Assembly: GCF_047246645.1 (NCBI RefSeq)
Contig: NZ_JBFOKR010000001.1
Coordinates: 1 to 64,000 of the forward strand
Direction: 5' to 3'
DNA length: 64,000 nucleotides
Source: Ferdinandcohnia sp047246645
GTDB taxonomy: Bacteria; Bacillota; Bacilli; Bacillales; Bacillaceae_L
The notes beneath the pieces are model-generated. The model did no database searches. It was not told the origin of the DNA and worked only from the letters and a program-made list of their open reading frames with translations. How positions within the stretch are numbered: the stretch's first letter is position 1; each line of letters begins with the position of its first letter. Made by a program: the position numbers and the translations under genes. Shown piece by piece: positions 8,148 to 15,329 of this stretch.

Positions 8148-8978
8148 ATGAAACGCATTTGGCTAGAGGAAAACGAATATGGGAAATTGGAACCGTTATC
8201 AGATGAGGTTATACAAAAGGCAGAAGAGCGACTGAACGTTATCTTACCAAGTTCTTACATAAGTATTTTGAAACAACAAAATGGCGGGGGACTTACGTCC
8301 AATGCTTATCCGACCGATGTACCCACATCGTGGGCAGATGACCATGTAAATGTTGACCACTTATTTGGAATTGGCTTAGGTGAGGAAAAAGGAATCTTAG
8401 AAAGTAAATATTTAATAAATGAATGGGGTCTACCGGAGAATATTGTGCTCATCTCTGGAGAGGGACATTCCTGGATAGCGCTTGATTATAGGAATTGTAA
8501 GGTCAATCCACCTGTTGTTTTTATAGATGCTGAACAAAATCAAGAAGTAAGATTAGCAAACCATTTCGAGGAGTTTTTGAATGGGCTTGTTGTTTACGGT
8601 GAAAATGAAGAAAACAATTTACTAGAATCAGTCCCATCAGAACAGGCATTATATGAGTACTTCGCAGAAATTGATGATGTGATAAAAAAGGGAACACCAA
8701 AAGAAATTGACCGTCTATTTACAAAAGTTCTCTCAACAACCAACGAATTGATCCGTTATATGGTTGAAAAAATGAGGCAACATGAAAAGCCAAAAGTCCA
8801 TTTTAATCTACTTCTTTTCCTATCATGTTGTGCGGAAGGTGACAATCAGGGAATCTTGGAAGATGACTATCTGTTTGATGTTTTGACCGATTTTACTAAA
8901 AGTATGAATAAAGATGTTAAAGAGTTTGCTGTTTTTTCCTTAGAGCAATTACAAGGCAGGCTGAACAAATATATATAA
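8148..8978 (+). CDS. SMI1/KNR4 (SUKH) family protein
   Basis: 276 residues. Residues 1-150 fit the SUKH fold: ERLNVILPSSYISILKQQNGG, a DHLFGIGLGEE strand and the GHSWIALDYR core with VFIDAEQNQEVRLANHFEEFL. The rest is an added helical region not typical of short SUKH proteins. SUKH proteins are frequent immunity proteins of contact-dependent and polymorphic toxins; in this window no toxin lies nearby, so the job is open. GGGGGGGAA precedes the ATG. The hydrolase gene follows 12 bp later and is likely co-transcribed. Confidence 0.8.
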   Translation: MKRIWLEENEYGKLEPLSDEVIQKAEERLNVILPSSYISILKQQNGGGLTSNAYPTDVPTSWADDHVNVDHLFGIGLGEEKGILESKYLINEWGLPENIVLISGEGHSWIALDYRNCKVNPPVVFIDAEQNQEVRLANHFEEFLNGLVVYGENEENNLLESVPSEQALYEYFAEIDDVIKKGTPKEIDRLFTKVLSTTNELIRYMVEKMRQHEKPKVHFNLLLFLSCCAEGDNQGILEDDYLFDVLTDFTKSMNKDVKEFAVFSLEQLQGRLNKYI

Positions 8979-8990
8979 GAGGTGGATAAA

Positions 8991-9854
8991 TTGAGGAGTA
9001 AAGTTGTTAAGTCAAATAATACAGAAATATTTATCAATGAATATGGCCGACAAGATGGAGAACCATTATTTCTCTTACATCCTGGAGGAACAAATGGGTA
9101 TGTATGGTTAAAGCTAATTCCTTTTTTTGAGCTAAAATATAGAGTGATTGTGATGGATATGCGTGGTCATGGTCAATCTATGGTTGCAAAATCAGGTTAC
9201 GCTATGGAGAATCAAGCAAAAGATATTATTGGGGTTATGGACTATTTAAATATTAAACAAGCACATTTAATAGGTAACTCACTTGGAACTGATGTTGCTG
9301 TACATACTGCAGCTAATTTTCCGGAACGTATAAAATCACTAGTTAATATTGATGCTGGAATGCTGAATTTCATTGGGCCCAATGGAGAAATGGAAGGTAC
9401 AAAAGAAGAATGGGTCAACAGGAGCCTAAATCGTAAACTACTAGATTTTAATTCTAGAGAAGAATTTTCAATGTTTATTAAGGATAATTATAGTGAGTGG
9501 GGAGAGGAATATGTTGAACTAACATCCAGAAATATACCTCTTCGTACTTTGCCAAACGGGAAAGTTACGCATATGTTACCAGTTGAAATAAATGCCTTAT
9601 TAATGGAGGCGTGGTGTGATATGAATTTTGAGGATTGCTATCCAAAAATTACATGCCCAGTCTTATTTATACCAGCAACAGCTGAGAATAAACTCTCTGA
9701 AAAGTTAGCAATGATTGAAATATACAAGGAATATCTACCTTCGGTTGAAGTAGTTCTGATTGAAAATACGTCACATATTCCATTATGTAGTCATTCCAAA
9801 GAATTAGCTGTTCAAATAAATCAGTTTTTAGAGAAAGTTGAACTTCTTTCTTAG
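8991..9854 (+). CDS. Alpha/beta hydrolase
   Basis: About 287 residues of alpha/beta-hydrolase fold. The oxyanion segment is LHPGGTNGYVW, the nucleophile elbow is GNSLGTD and the catalytic histidine lies in ENTSHIPLC near the C-terminus. Cytosolic, no signal peptide. The frame opens at GTG 8982, but GAGGTGG (8979-8985) is better placed for the TTG at 8991. It trails the SUKH gene by 12 bp. Esterase, lipase or peroxidase-like activity cannot be separated by sequence alone. Confidence 0.8.
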   Translation: MRSKVVKSNNTEIFINEYGRQDGEPLFLLHPGGTNGYVWLKLIPFFELKYRVIVMDMRGHGQSMVAKSGYAMENQAKDIIGVMDYLNIKQAHLIGNSLGTDVAVHTAANFPERIKSLVNIDAGMLNFIGPNGEMEGTKEEWVNRSLNRKLLDFNSREEFSMFIKDNYSEWGEEYVELTSRNIPLRTLPNGKVTHMLPVEINALLMEAWCDMNFEDCYPKITCPVLFIPATAENKLSEKLAMIEIYKEYLPSVEVVLIENTSHIPLCSHSKELAVQINQFLEKVELLS

Positions 9855-9868
9855 TCAGAATGTGAAAT

Positions 9869-9912
9869 GGGTACAGGTCCCGTGTGTTCGTGCAAGGAAT
9901 CTGTCCCGTCAT
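9869..9912. repeat. Degenerate GGGACAGG-type repeat
   Basis: GGGTACAGGTCCCGTGTG followed after a short gap by GAATCTGTCCCGTC. It lies between converging hydrolase and CheY-like genes and is an imperfect member of the repeat family listed at 181. Confidence 0.45.
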
Positions 9913-9977
9913 ATAACAAATCGTTTTCGTCAGCAAAAGCTAGCTTACCCCCAATAATCTTTATAAGAGGGGGACCA

Positions 9978-10331
9978 TTAAAGATGGTTATTTATTGTTG
10001 GAACCAAATTCTTAAAATAAGGCTTTACAACAAAATCTTTGGCACCAATTTTTATTGTCTCAACAATTAAGGATTGTTGACCCAAAGAAGAACACATGAT
10101 TACTTTAGCATTCCCATCAATTAGCATTATTTCCCGAAGGGCATGTACACCATCAAGTACTGGCATTGTAATATCCATAATCACTAAATCTGGTGAATTA
10201 CTTTTATATTTTCTAATTGCATTTACACCATTTTCAGCTTCAATAATATTGGAATATCCTGAATCACTTAAAAGCCTCTTCAACCATGAACGCATAAAAC
10301 GAGAGTCATCAACAACTAAAATTTTCTTCAT
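9978..10331 (-). CDS. CheY-like single-domain response regulator
   Basis: 117 residues, a receiver domain alone. The acidic pair D8/D9, phospho-acceptor D53 (in LVIMDITMP), the hydroxyl residue S81 and K103 (in VVKPY) are all present, so it should be phosphorylatable. There is no output domain, so it works by protein contact, as CheY does on the flagellar switch. ATG is preceded by AAAGGTG. Its leader carries a cyclic-di-GMP-I aptamer, tying production to the second messenger that governs motility and biofilm. No histidine kinase gene lies nearby. Confidence 0.88.
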   Translation of the reverse strand: MKKILVVDDSRFMRSWLKRLLSDSGYSNIIEAENGVNAIRKYKSNSPDLVIMDITMPVLDGVHALREIMLIDGNAKVIMCSSLGQQSLIVETIKIGAKDFVVKPYFKNLVPTINNHL

Positions 10332-10392
10332 GTTAAAACACCTTTACTCTAAATTTTAGGCAAATAGGAAAGGTGATGTTTATGTAGTTTTT

Positions 10393-10479
10393 CGGGGATG
10401 TCCCCGGCAACCCGGCTACCATGACTAAAAATGTTTTAGGCCCGTGGCTTTGCGTCCTTTACTTTCGTAAAATTTGCCT
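10393..10479 (-). promoter_or_regulatory. Cyclic-di-GMP-I (GEMM) riboswitch
   Basis: On the minus strand the order of conserved blocks is GGCAAA (10478-10473), a CGAAAG tetraloop hairpin, GGACGCAAAGCC, GGGCCTAAA, and GGTAGCCGGGTTGCC (10420-10406), which is the GEMM-I consensus including the tetraloop and its receptor. It ends about 70 bases before the CheY-like start codon. A tight GGGGACATCCCC hairpin follows directly and may be part of the switch; no T run follows it, so the mode (termination or translation) is not clear. Confidence 0.9.
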
Positions 10480-10670
10480 ATAAATTATTTTACCATACTT
10501 AAATTTGTCGATAAATGTGAAAAATATGTCAAAAGTTGTCGGTTTAGTAAACTTTTGCAGTTAGAGTGTTAAAAAAATAATAGTAGAGTTCCAAACAGTA
10601 AGTGCAGCTAAGTTAATAGTTTGGAACAACATTCTATGGGGAAGAAAGTATCTTTCTATTAATATATATA

Positions 10671-10700
10671 GTGGGGCGAGGGACCTGTCCCTCTGACCCA
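10671..10700. repeat. Palindromic GGGACAGG-type repeat copy
   Basis: GCGAGGGACCTGTCCCTC followed by TGACCCA, nearly the same as the element at 1958-1985. Confidence 0.55.
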
Positions 10701-10707
10701 ATTTTGA

Positions 10708-10953
10708 TCAGTTTCCAGAGATACCTGGGGAATGTTTAAACGATTTAACAAAATCTACGAGGCAGGCTTCACATAAGTCGAATTTCCATCTTTCTTCATC
10801 ATACATTGACCCGTATGCAAAAGTTATGTTGAATGCATGGTAGAGTTCCTCTTCGAGACCATATTCAGTTAATTCATCCGTACGGCCACATTTATTGCAT
10901 GTTATCGAGGTAGGGATTTTTTTTGTTACTTTTATTTCTTTAAATTGTTTCAT
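10708..10953 (-). CDS. Small zinc-ribbon-like protein
   Basis: About 81 residues with two CxxC pairs, ITCNKCGR and DLCEACLVDF, spaced about 37 residues apart, likely holding one zinc ion. No further family features are recognised. AGGAG is nine bases ahead of the ATG at 10953, which is preferred to the ATG at 10962 that abuts the ribosome site. Stands alone on the minus strand. Confidence 0.65.
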   Translation of the reverse strand: MKQFKEIKVTKKIPTSITCNKCGRTDELTEYGLEEELYHAFNITFAYGSMYDEERWKFDLCEACLVDFVKSFKHSPGISGN

Positions 10954-11204
10954 AGTTTTCATCTCCTATCATTATGCGCATGATACTATTACATACTTCT
11001 AGAATATCTACTGAAAAACCTTCTTTCAAATATAGTGATTGCAAAATGTAACGATTTGTTTCTCACTTACGGTGCGGTTCCGTATCAGAAGTAGGTTTAA
11101 AAATTTATAAATAGTAAAATAACAATTAAGGATTGAAAAGCTGTTTACTTTAAAAATTTGGGTTAAGAAACATGTGCCTATGTCCCAAAAGGAGTTGATG
11201 ATGA

Positions 11205-11837
11205 ATGGAGTTTTGGGAAGCTAGTTTTATTGATAAGCAGACGATGTGGGGGTTTGAGCCTACGGATTCTGCCATATTGACTAAGGACTTTTTTCTTAAG
11301 AAGAGTGTGAAGGATATTTTGATACCGGGTATTGGATATGGTAGAAATGCTAAGGTTTTTATTGATAATGGGATACATGTGACTGGTATTGAGATTTCTA
11401 AGACAGCGATTGAGTTGGCGAGAGATAATGGGCTTGATATTCCCATTTTCCATGGCTCGGTAACTAATATGCCTTTCGATGACCAGCTTTATGACGGCAT
11501 ATATAGCCATGCACTACTTCACTTATTGGATAGAGACTCTAGAGATAAGTTTATTAAAGATTGTTATGATCAATTAAAGCCTAATGGATATATGGTTTTT
11601 ACAACGGTTTCTAAAAAAGCGCCAATGTTCGGTAAGGGCAAACAATTGGATAAGGACTATTTTGAAATTATGGATGGCGTCAAAATGTATTTTTATGATT
11701 CAGACTCCATCAAACAAGATTTCGGTAATTATGGGCTGGTTGAGTTCTCGGAGATTGATGAACCGAGTAAGGACAATAAGAACAAACTTCCTATAAATTT
11801 CTTAATGGTAAAATGTAAGAAAGAATTGCATACATAA
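11205..11837 (+). CDS. Class I SAM-dependent methyltransferase
   Basis: 210 residues of the TehB/thiopurine-methyltransferase-like class. Motif I is PGIGYGRNAKVF, the acidic end of strand 2 is TGIEIS, and a post-motif AYSHALLHLL-type segment (YSHALLHLLDR) follows. The start region WEASFIDKQTMWGFEP matches the TPMT/TehB N-terminal helix that packs over the substrate. Cytosolic; probably methylates a small toxic molecule. AAGGAG precedes the ATG. Monocistronic, with a strong terminator. Confidence 0.85.
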   Translation: MEFWEASFIDKQTMWGFEPTDSAILTKDFFLKKSVKDILIPGIGYGRNAKVFIDNGIHVTGIEISKTAIELARDNGLDIPIFHGSVTNMPFDDQLYDGIYSHALLHLLDRDSRDKFIKDCYDQLKPNGYMVFTTVSKKAPMFGKGKQLDKDYFEIMDGVKMYFYDSDSIKQDFGNYGLVEFSEIDEPSKDNKNKLPINFLMVKCKKELHT

Positions 11838-11843
11838 TCAAAC

Positions 11844-11889
11844 AAAAAGCCTTAATCCTCGCTGAAGTTGCTGAGGATTAGGCTTTTTT
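11844..11889 (+). terminator. Rho-independent terminator of methyltransferase gene
   Basis: AAAAAGCCTTAATCCTC and GAGGATTAGGCTTTTTT enclose a 12-base loop; a long stem with a T tail. Confidence 0.9.
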
Positions 11890-11996
11890 GGATCTGTTTT
11901 TCAACAAGTTAATTATAATAAATAATAAAACTTTATTGTAAAACGATAAATATTATGTTAAAATCAAACCGAAAATAGTTAAGCGAGGTGCTTTTA

Positions 11997-12479
11997 ATGA
12001 AACGAGGAACAACAACCTTTTTAAAGATAGCTGTTATTCTTATAGGAATTCCAATTCTTGCTCTATGTATATTTGGTTTACCCCTAATAGCTAAGGATGC
12101 AGCTGAAAGTAGTTTAAGGATGGCTTATGTGCTATATGGGATATTAGGCATTATGTATGTATCGGCAATCCCTTTCTATCTTGCTCTATTCCAAGCTTTT
12201 AAACTTTTAGGATATATTGACCAAAACAAAGCTTTTTCAGATCTATCTGTTACAGCTCTAAAGAAAATAAGAAATTGTGCTACAACAATCAGTATTCTGT
12301 ATGTGATTGGTTTGCCGCTTTTTTATATCGTGGGTGAGGTGGATGATGCCCCAGGTGTAATTTTAATCGGAATGGTCTTTACTTTTGCTCCAATGGTTAT
12401 AGCTGTCTTTGCTGCGGTTCTCCAAAGACTTTTACAAGAAGCTATTAGAATAAAATCAGAAAATGATTTAACGGTCTGA
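11997..12479 (+). CDS. yoaS: DUF2975 membrane protein (YoaS-like)
   Basis: About 160 residues with four hydrophobic helices, fitting DUF2975. In Bacillus subtilis the equivalent yoaS lies directly before the small HTH gene yozG, the same arrangement as here (10 bp gap to the next start). GAGGTG is placed for the ATG at 11997, giving MKRGTTTFLKI; the in-frame start at 11988 overlaps that ribosome site. The function of these pairs is not known; the membrane partner may sequester or tune the regulator, which is inference. Confidence 0.8.
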   Translation: MKRGTTTFLKIAVILIGIPILALCIFGLPLIAKDAAESSLRMAYVLYGILGIMYVSAIPFYLALFQAFKLLGYIDQNKAFSDLSVTALKKIRNCATTISILYVIGLPLFYIVGEVDDAPGVILIGMVFTFAPMVIAVFAAVLQRLLQEAIRIKSENDLTV

Positions 12480-12489
12480 GGTGAACATA

Positions 12490-12720
12490 ATGGCGATTAT
12501 AATAAATGTTGATGTAATGTTGGCGAAAAGGAAAATGAGTGTAACAGAGCTTTCAGAAAGAGTTGGCATAACGATGGCAAATCTTTCTATATTAAAAAAT
12601 GGTAAGGCAAGGGCAATCCGTTTAACAACTTTAGATTCCATTTGTAAGGCTTTAGAATGTCAACCTGGAGATATCTTAGAATACAGAAGTGATGAAGAGC
12701 CAATTAAGAGGGGCCAATGA
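12490..12720 (+). CDS. yozG: Cro/C1-type HTH regulator (YozG-like)
   Basis: 76 residues, almost entirely an XRE-type helix-turn-helix: MSVTELSERVGITMANLSIL with the recognition helix around TMANLSILKNG, then ALECQPGDILEY. This compact form is the YozG class found with DUF2975 proteins. GAGGTG at 12478-12483 is six bases before the ATG at 12490; the earlier GTG at 12481 lies inside the ribosome site. It likely regulates its own operon. Confidence 0.85.
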   Translation: MAIIINVDVMLAKRKMSVTELSERVGITMANLSILKNGKARAIRLTTLDSICKALECQPGDILEYRSDEEPIKRGQ

Positions 12721-12787
12721 GACTGAGACTTTACAGGTCAGCAGATTTGAACAAGAAGTATAGTAACAATATTTGGGGAGGCAGAAC

Positions 12788-13546
12788 ATGTCAATCAAAT
12801 TACCTTTTTTCATTACCAAACAATCAGAAGAATATGACTACCCTGAAGATCATACACCGGATCATATAGCCATCATTATGGATGGGAATGGACGCTGGGC
12901 AAAGAAGCGGGGTATGCCCAGGGTTGCTGGACATAAAGAAGGGATTTCTACCGTTGTAAAAATAGTCAAGGCTGCAGTCAAATGCAAGGTAAAGGTGTTG
13001 ACACTCTATACGTTTTCAACGGAAAACTGGAAACGTCCCAAGTCAGAGGTAGAAACGATTTTGAGACTTCCTAAGGAGTTTTTACATATCTATTTACCAG
13101 AACTTATGGCCAATAATGTACGCATTGGGGCAATCGGTGATATGGACATTCTCCCGACCCATACACGTGAAGCGATTGAGTATGCAATTGAAAGGACACG
13201 TGAGAATGATGGTCTTCTGCTGAATTTTGCGCTAAATTATGGAAGCAGACACGAAATTCTCAGAGCTATGAAGGAAATGCTCATGGATATTAGCGATGAA
13301 AAATTGTCACTGGATGAATTGGACGAACAGAAGTTTTCAGGATATCTAGATACATCAGCTCTACCAGACCCGGATCTGCTTATTCGTACCGGTGGTGAAA
13401 AACGCCTAAGTAATTTCTTGCTTTGGCAGCTCGCTTATACTGAGTTCTGGTTTACTGATGTGTTATGGCCTGATTTCTCAGAAAAGGAATTTCTGCAGGC
13501 AGTTGGGGAATTCAGAAATCGAAAGAGACGATTTGGCGGAATCTAA
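12788..13546 (+). CDS. uppS: Isoprenyl transferase (undecaprenyl diphosphate synthase family)
   Basis: 252 residues of the cis-prenyltransferase family, which extends farnesyl diphosphate with isopentenyl diphosphate to the C55 carrier of cell-wall synthesis. The catalytic aspartate is D32 in IIMDGNGRWAKKRG; FSTENWKRP, RTGGEKRLSNFLLWQ and FTDVLWPDF are the remaining signature blocks. GGGGAGG precedes the ATG at 12788. The housekeeping uppS of Bacillaceae normally sits between frr and cdsA; this copy stands alone, so it is probably a paralogue with a backup or special role. Confidence 0.88.
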   Translation: MSIKLPFFITKQSEEYDYPEDHTPDHIAIIMDGNGRWAKKRGMPRVAGHKEGISTVVKIVKAAVKCKVKVLTLYTFSTENWKRPKSEVETILRLPKEFLHIYLPELMANNVRIGAIGDMDILPTHTREAIEYAIERTRENDGLLLNFALNYGSRHEILRAMKEMLMDISDEKLSLDELDEQKFSGYLDTSALPDPDLLIRTGGEKRLSNFLLWQLAYTEFWFTDVLWPDFSEKEFLQAVGEFRNRKRRFGGI

Positions 13547-13594
13547 GACGTTGTAAGGAAACGAAAGCTACATTTGTCTAACACCTATAAGGAA

Positions 13595-13630
13595 GCGATA
13601 GTCCATATAAAGGGCTATCGCCTATTTTAG
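13595..13630 (+). terminator. Probable terminator of uppS-like gene
   Basis: GCGATAGTCC, ATATAAA loop, GGGCTATCGC then CTATTTTAG. The stem has nine or ten pairs including one G-T; the T run is short. Confidence 0.6.
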
Positions 13631-13709
13631 TTGAAGCATAAAACGCACTATTAAAAAATAATTTGGCCTGAATTACTAAAATTAAAATCATGTTTTTAAT
13701 ATATAAGTT

Positions 13710-13752
13710 AAATATATTTATTTTTTTAATGAAATATATTTATTTTTTTAAT
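13710..13752 (+). repeat. 22-bp tandem duplication in AT-rich leader
   Basis: AAATATATTTATTTTTTTAAT occurs at 13710-13730 and again exactly at 13732-13752. It lies in a nearly GC-free stretch (about 13660-13800) immediately upstream of the DUF2089 operon, where it may act as an UP-like or regulator-binding element. Confidence 0.75.
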
Positions 13753-13817
13753 TTTAGTATTTAGTTTTTAAATTAATTGATTTATAATCTAATTATAAAT
13801 AACAAAAGGAGAGAATT

Positions 13818-14195
13818 ATGGCTTATCCTCTTATATCGGTTTGTCCTGTTTGTGCGAAACAGTTAAAGATAACAAAGCTACAGTGTACACATTGTCATAC
13901 TACAATTGAAAATGAATTTGAACTCTCTAATTTTGCAACTCTTAGTAAGGAACAACTTAGTTTTATTGAAACTTTTTTGAAATGCCGAGGAAATATTAAA
14001 GAAGTTGAAAAAGAACTTGGAGTATCCTATCCAACCGTACGTGGGAAATTAGATGACATTATTTCTTCTCTTGGATATTCCACCTCTAAGAAGGTTGAAA
14101 AAGTTGATCAAAAAAAGGTAATTTTAATGCTGGAAAAGGGCGAAATAACAGCTGAAGAAGCTATAGAAATATTAAATGGGGAGGAATTTAAATGA
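13818..14195 (+). CDS. DUF2089 family protein (zinc ribbon plus HTH)
   Basis: 125 residues. The N-terminal zinc ribbon has CPVCAKQL and CTHCHT; a middle helix-turn-helix (NIKEVEKELGVSYPTVRGKL) follows and the C-terminal VILMLEKGEITAEEAIEIL matches the short SHOCT-like helical motif found again in the next gene. DUF2089 proteins are presumed DNA binders. GGAGAG precedes the ATG. Its stop overlaps the next start (ATGA), so this is the first gene of a three-gene operon and probably its regulator. Confidence 0.85.
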   Translation: MAYPLISVCPVCAKQLKITKLQCTHCHTTIENEFELSNFATLSKEQLSFIETFLKCRGNIKEVEKELGVSYPTVRGKLDDIISSLGYSTSKKVEKVDQKKVILMLEKGEITAEEAIEILNGEEFK

Positions 14196-14578
14196 GTGAC
14201 GAAATTTCAAGAGTATTAACAATGCTTGAAGAAGGGAAGTTGAATAAAGAGAAGGCTGCGGAATTAATTGATGTTCTACAAGGAAAAGGTAACCAAGATC
14301 TAAATAAACAGACATCAACTACTTACTTAAACAAGATGCTAAAAATTCGTGTGGCTTCTGAGGATGGAGACAATGTAAATATTAATTTGCCAATAAAACT
14401 ACTTAAAGCTGTTTTAAAGGTTGGAACAAATGTTGCAAAAATGATTCCTGAATCTGAAAAATATGTAAAAGATATCGATGTTGAACTTCTAATTGAGGCT
14501 ATTGAAAATGAAATGGACGGACAAATTGTAGATGTTACCTCTTCAAATGGTGACAAAGTATTAATTGTAATTGAGTAA
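14192..14578 (+). CDS. SHOCT-like domain protein (YvlB N-terminal-like)
   Basis: 128 residues. The N-terminus ISRVLTMLEEGKLNKEKAAE is the SHOCT-like helical hairpin also found at the start of LiaX/YvlB proteins. The C-terminal part (residues about 48-128) is a hydrophilic domain with TNVAKMIPESEKYVKDIDVE. Four-base overlap with the DUF2089 gene and a one-base gap to the next. The shared motif with the preceding protein suggests that the two interact. Envelope stress is a guess from the YvlB/LiaX likeness. Confidence 0.7.
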   Translation: MSDEISRVLTMLEEGKLNKEKAAELIDVLQGKGNQDLNKQTSTTYLNKMLKIRVASEDGDNVNINLPIKLLKAVLKVGTNVAKMIPESEKYVKDIDVELLIEAIENEMDGQIVDVTSSNGDKVLIVIE

Positions 14579-14579
14579 T

Positions 14580-14852
14580 ATGATGAAGATAAAAATTAAA
14601 GTAAATGCCAGACGATTTGTTATTCCAGTCCCATATGCTTTCTTACATCTAAGTATTAGAATTCTTACCTCCAAGAGAGTCTTGGATATGGTAAACCATG
14701 CAATTAAAAATAAAGCACAGAAAAGTTTTCAAATACCGTATATTAGTAAGGATGATTTGAAGCCTTTAGTAAGAGAACTTTCAGAGCAAAGAGGTCTTAC
14801 GTTAGTTGAAACAATTGCAAAAGATGGAACAGAAGTTACTATTCGGTTATAA
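14580..14852 (+). CDS. Third gene of DUF2089 operon, hypothetical
   Basis: About 90 residues. VNARRFVIPVPYAFLHLSIRI near the start reads like an amphipathic or short membrane helix, and the tail is SEQRGLTLVETIAKDGTEVT. Similar small proteins accompany SHOCT-like genes in Bacilli, but I cannot name the family with certainty. The ATG at 14580 follows the previous stop directly; translation is probably coupled. A strong terminator closes the operon. Confidence 0.65.
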   Translation: MMKIKIKVNARRFVIPVPYAFLHLSIRILTSKRVLDMVNHAIKNKAQKSFQIPYISKDDLKPLVRELSEQRGLTLVETIAKDGTEVTIRL

Positions 14853-14886
14853 AGCACAATTCCTGTACTGGAAATGTGCTTTTTTC
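14851..14886 (+). terminator. Rho-independent terminator of the DUF2089 operon
   Basis: AAAGCACA, inner TTCC/GGAA pair, TGTGCTTT and a run of T. The 5' arm begins right at the stop codon. Confidence 0.88.
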
Positions 14887-14904
14887 TTTGCTATTGTACC
14901 CTGC

Positions 14905-15087
14905 CTAAAACATTCCTCCATCAGGTGGGGGAGGCGGCTTATTCCTTTGGTCATACGGATTTTCTTTCATATCCTTCCGTATTTTTTTGGAGGTCGAGGA
15001 AGAAAGATTGAAGAGGATTATCGGTATTGCAACAATAAGAAGTATTCCGACCCAACTGTTAAGAAGCCAATCTAACAAATTGCTCAC
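14905..15087 (-). CDS. Small single-pass membrane protein
   Basis: 60 residues: one helix (WLLNSWVGILLIVAIPIILF, residues about 7-26), a basic segment and a proline tail with PPPPP near the C-terminus. GTG start with GGGGGTG about ten bases upstream. Convergent with the DUF2089 operon. No family known to me; the short size and clean ribosome site favour a true small gene. Confidence 0.55.
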   Translation of the reverse strand: MSNLLDWLLNSWVGILLIVAIPIILFNLSSSTSKKIRKDMKENPYDQRNKPPPPPDGGMF

Positions 15088-15329
15088 CAGTTTTACACCC
15101 CCTTATTGCAGTGTATGTAAATACACCTATGAGTTTTCGATTTATTGTTATCGATCAACTGTGCCATCCAAATGGTGTTTATTTTACTATTCCGATACTT
15201 TCACATCTATTTCCTCATTTGTGCTATATCTCTTACAAAAATTAGACTTAATTTTAGCCACTATTTACATTTATATAAGCAAAAAGGAAAACACTACAAT
15301 ATATCGTAAACATCGTAGGGGGTAATTTG

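Noticed and set aside
12788..13546. Unusual RTGGE motif in the UppS-like protein
   Set aside because: RTGGE is a normal variant of the cis-prenyltransferase signature, so it is not an anomaly.
14806..15075. 89-codon frame on the plus strand
   Set aside because: It spans the terminator of the DUF2089 operon and the antisense of the small membrane gene at 14905; no ribosome site.
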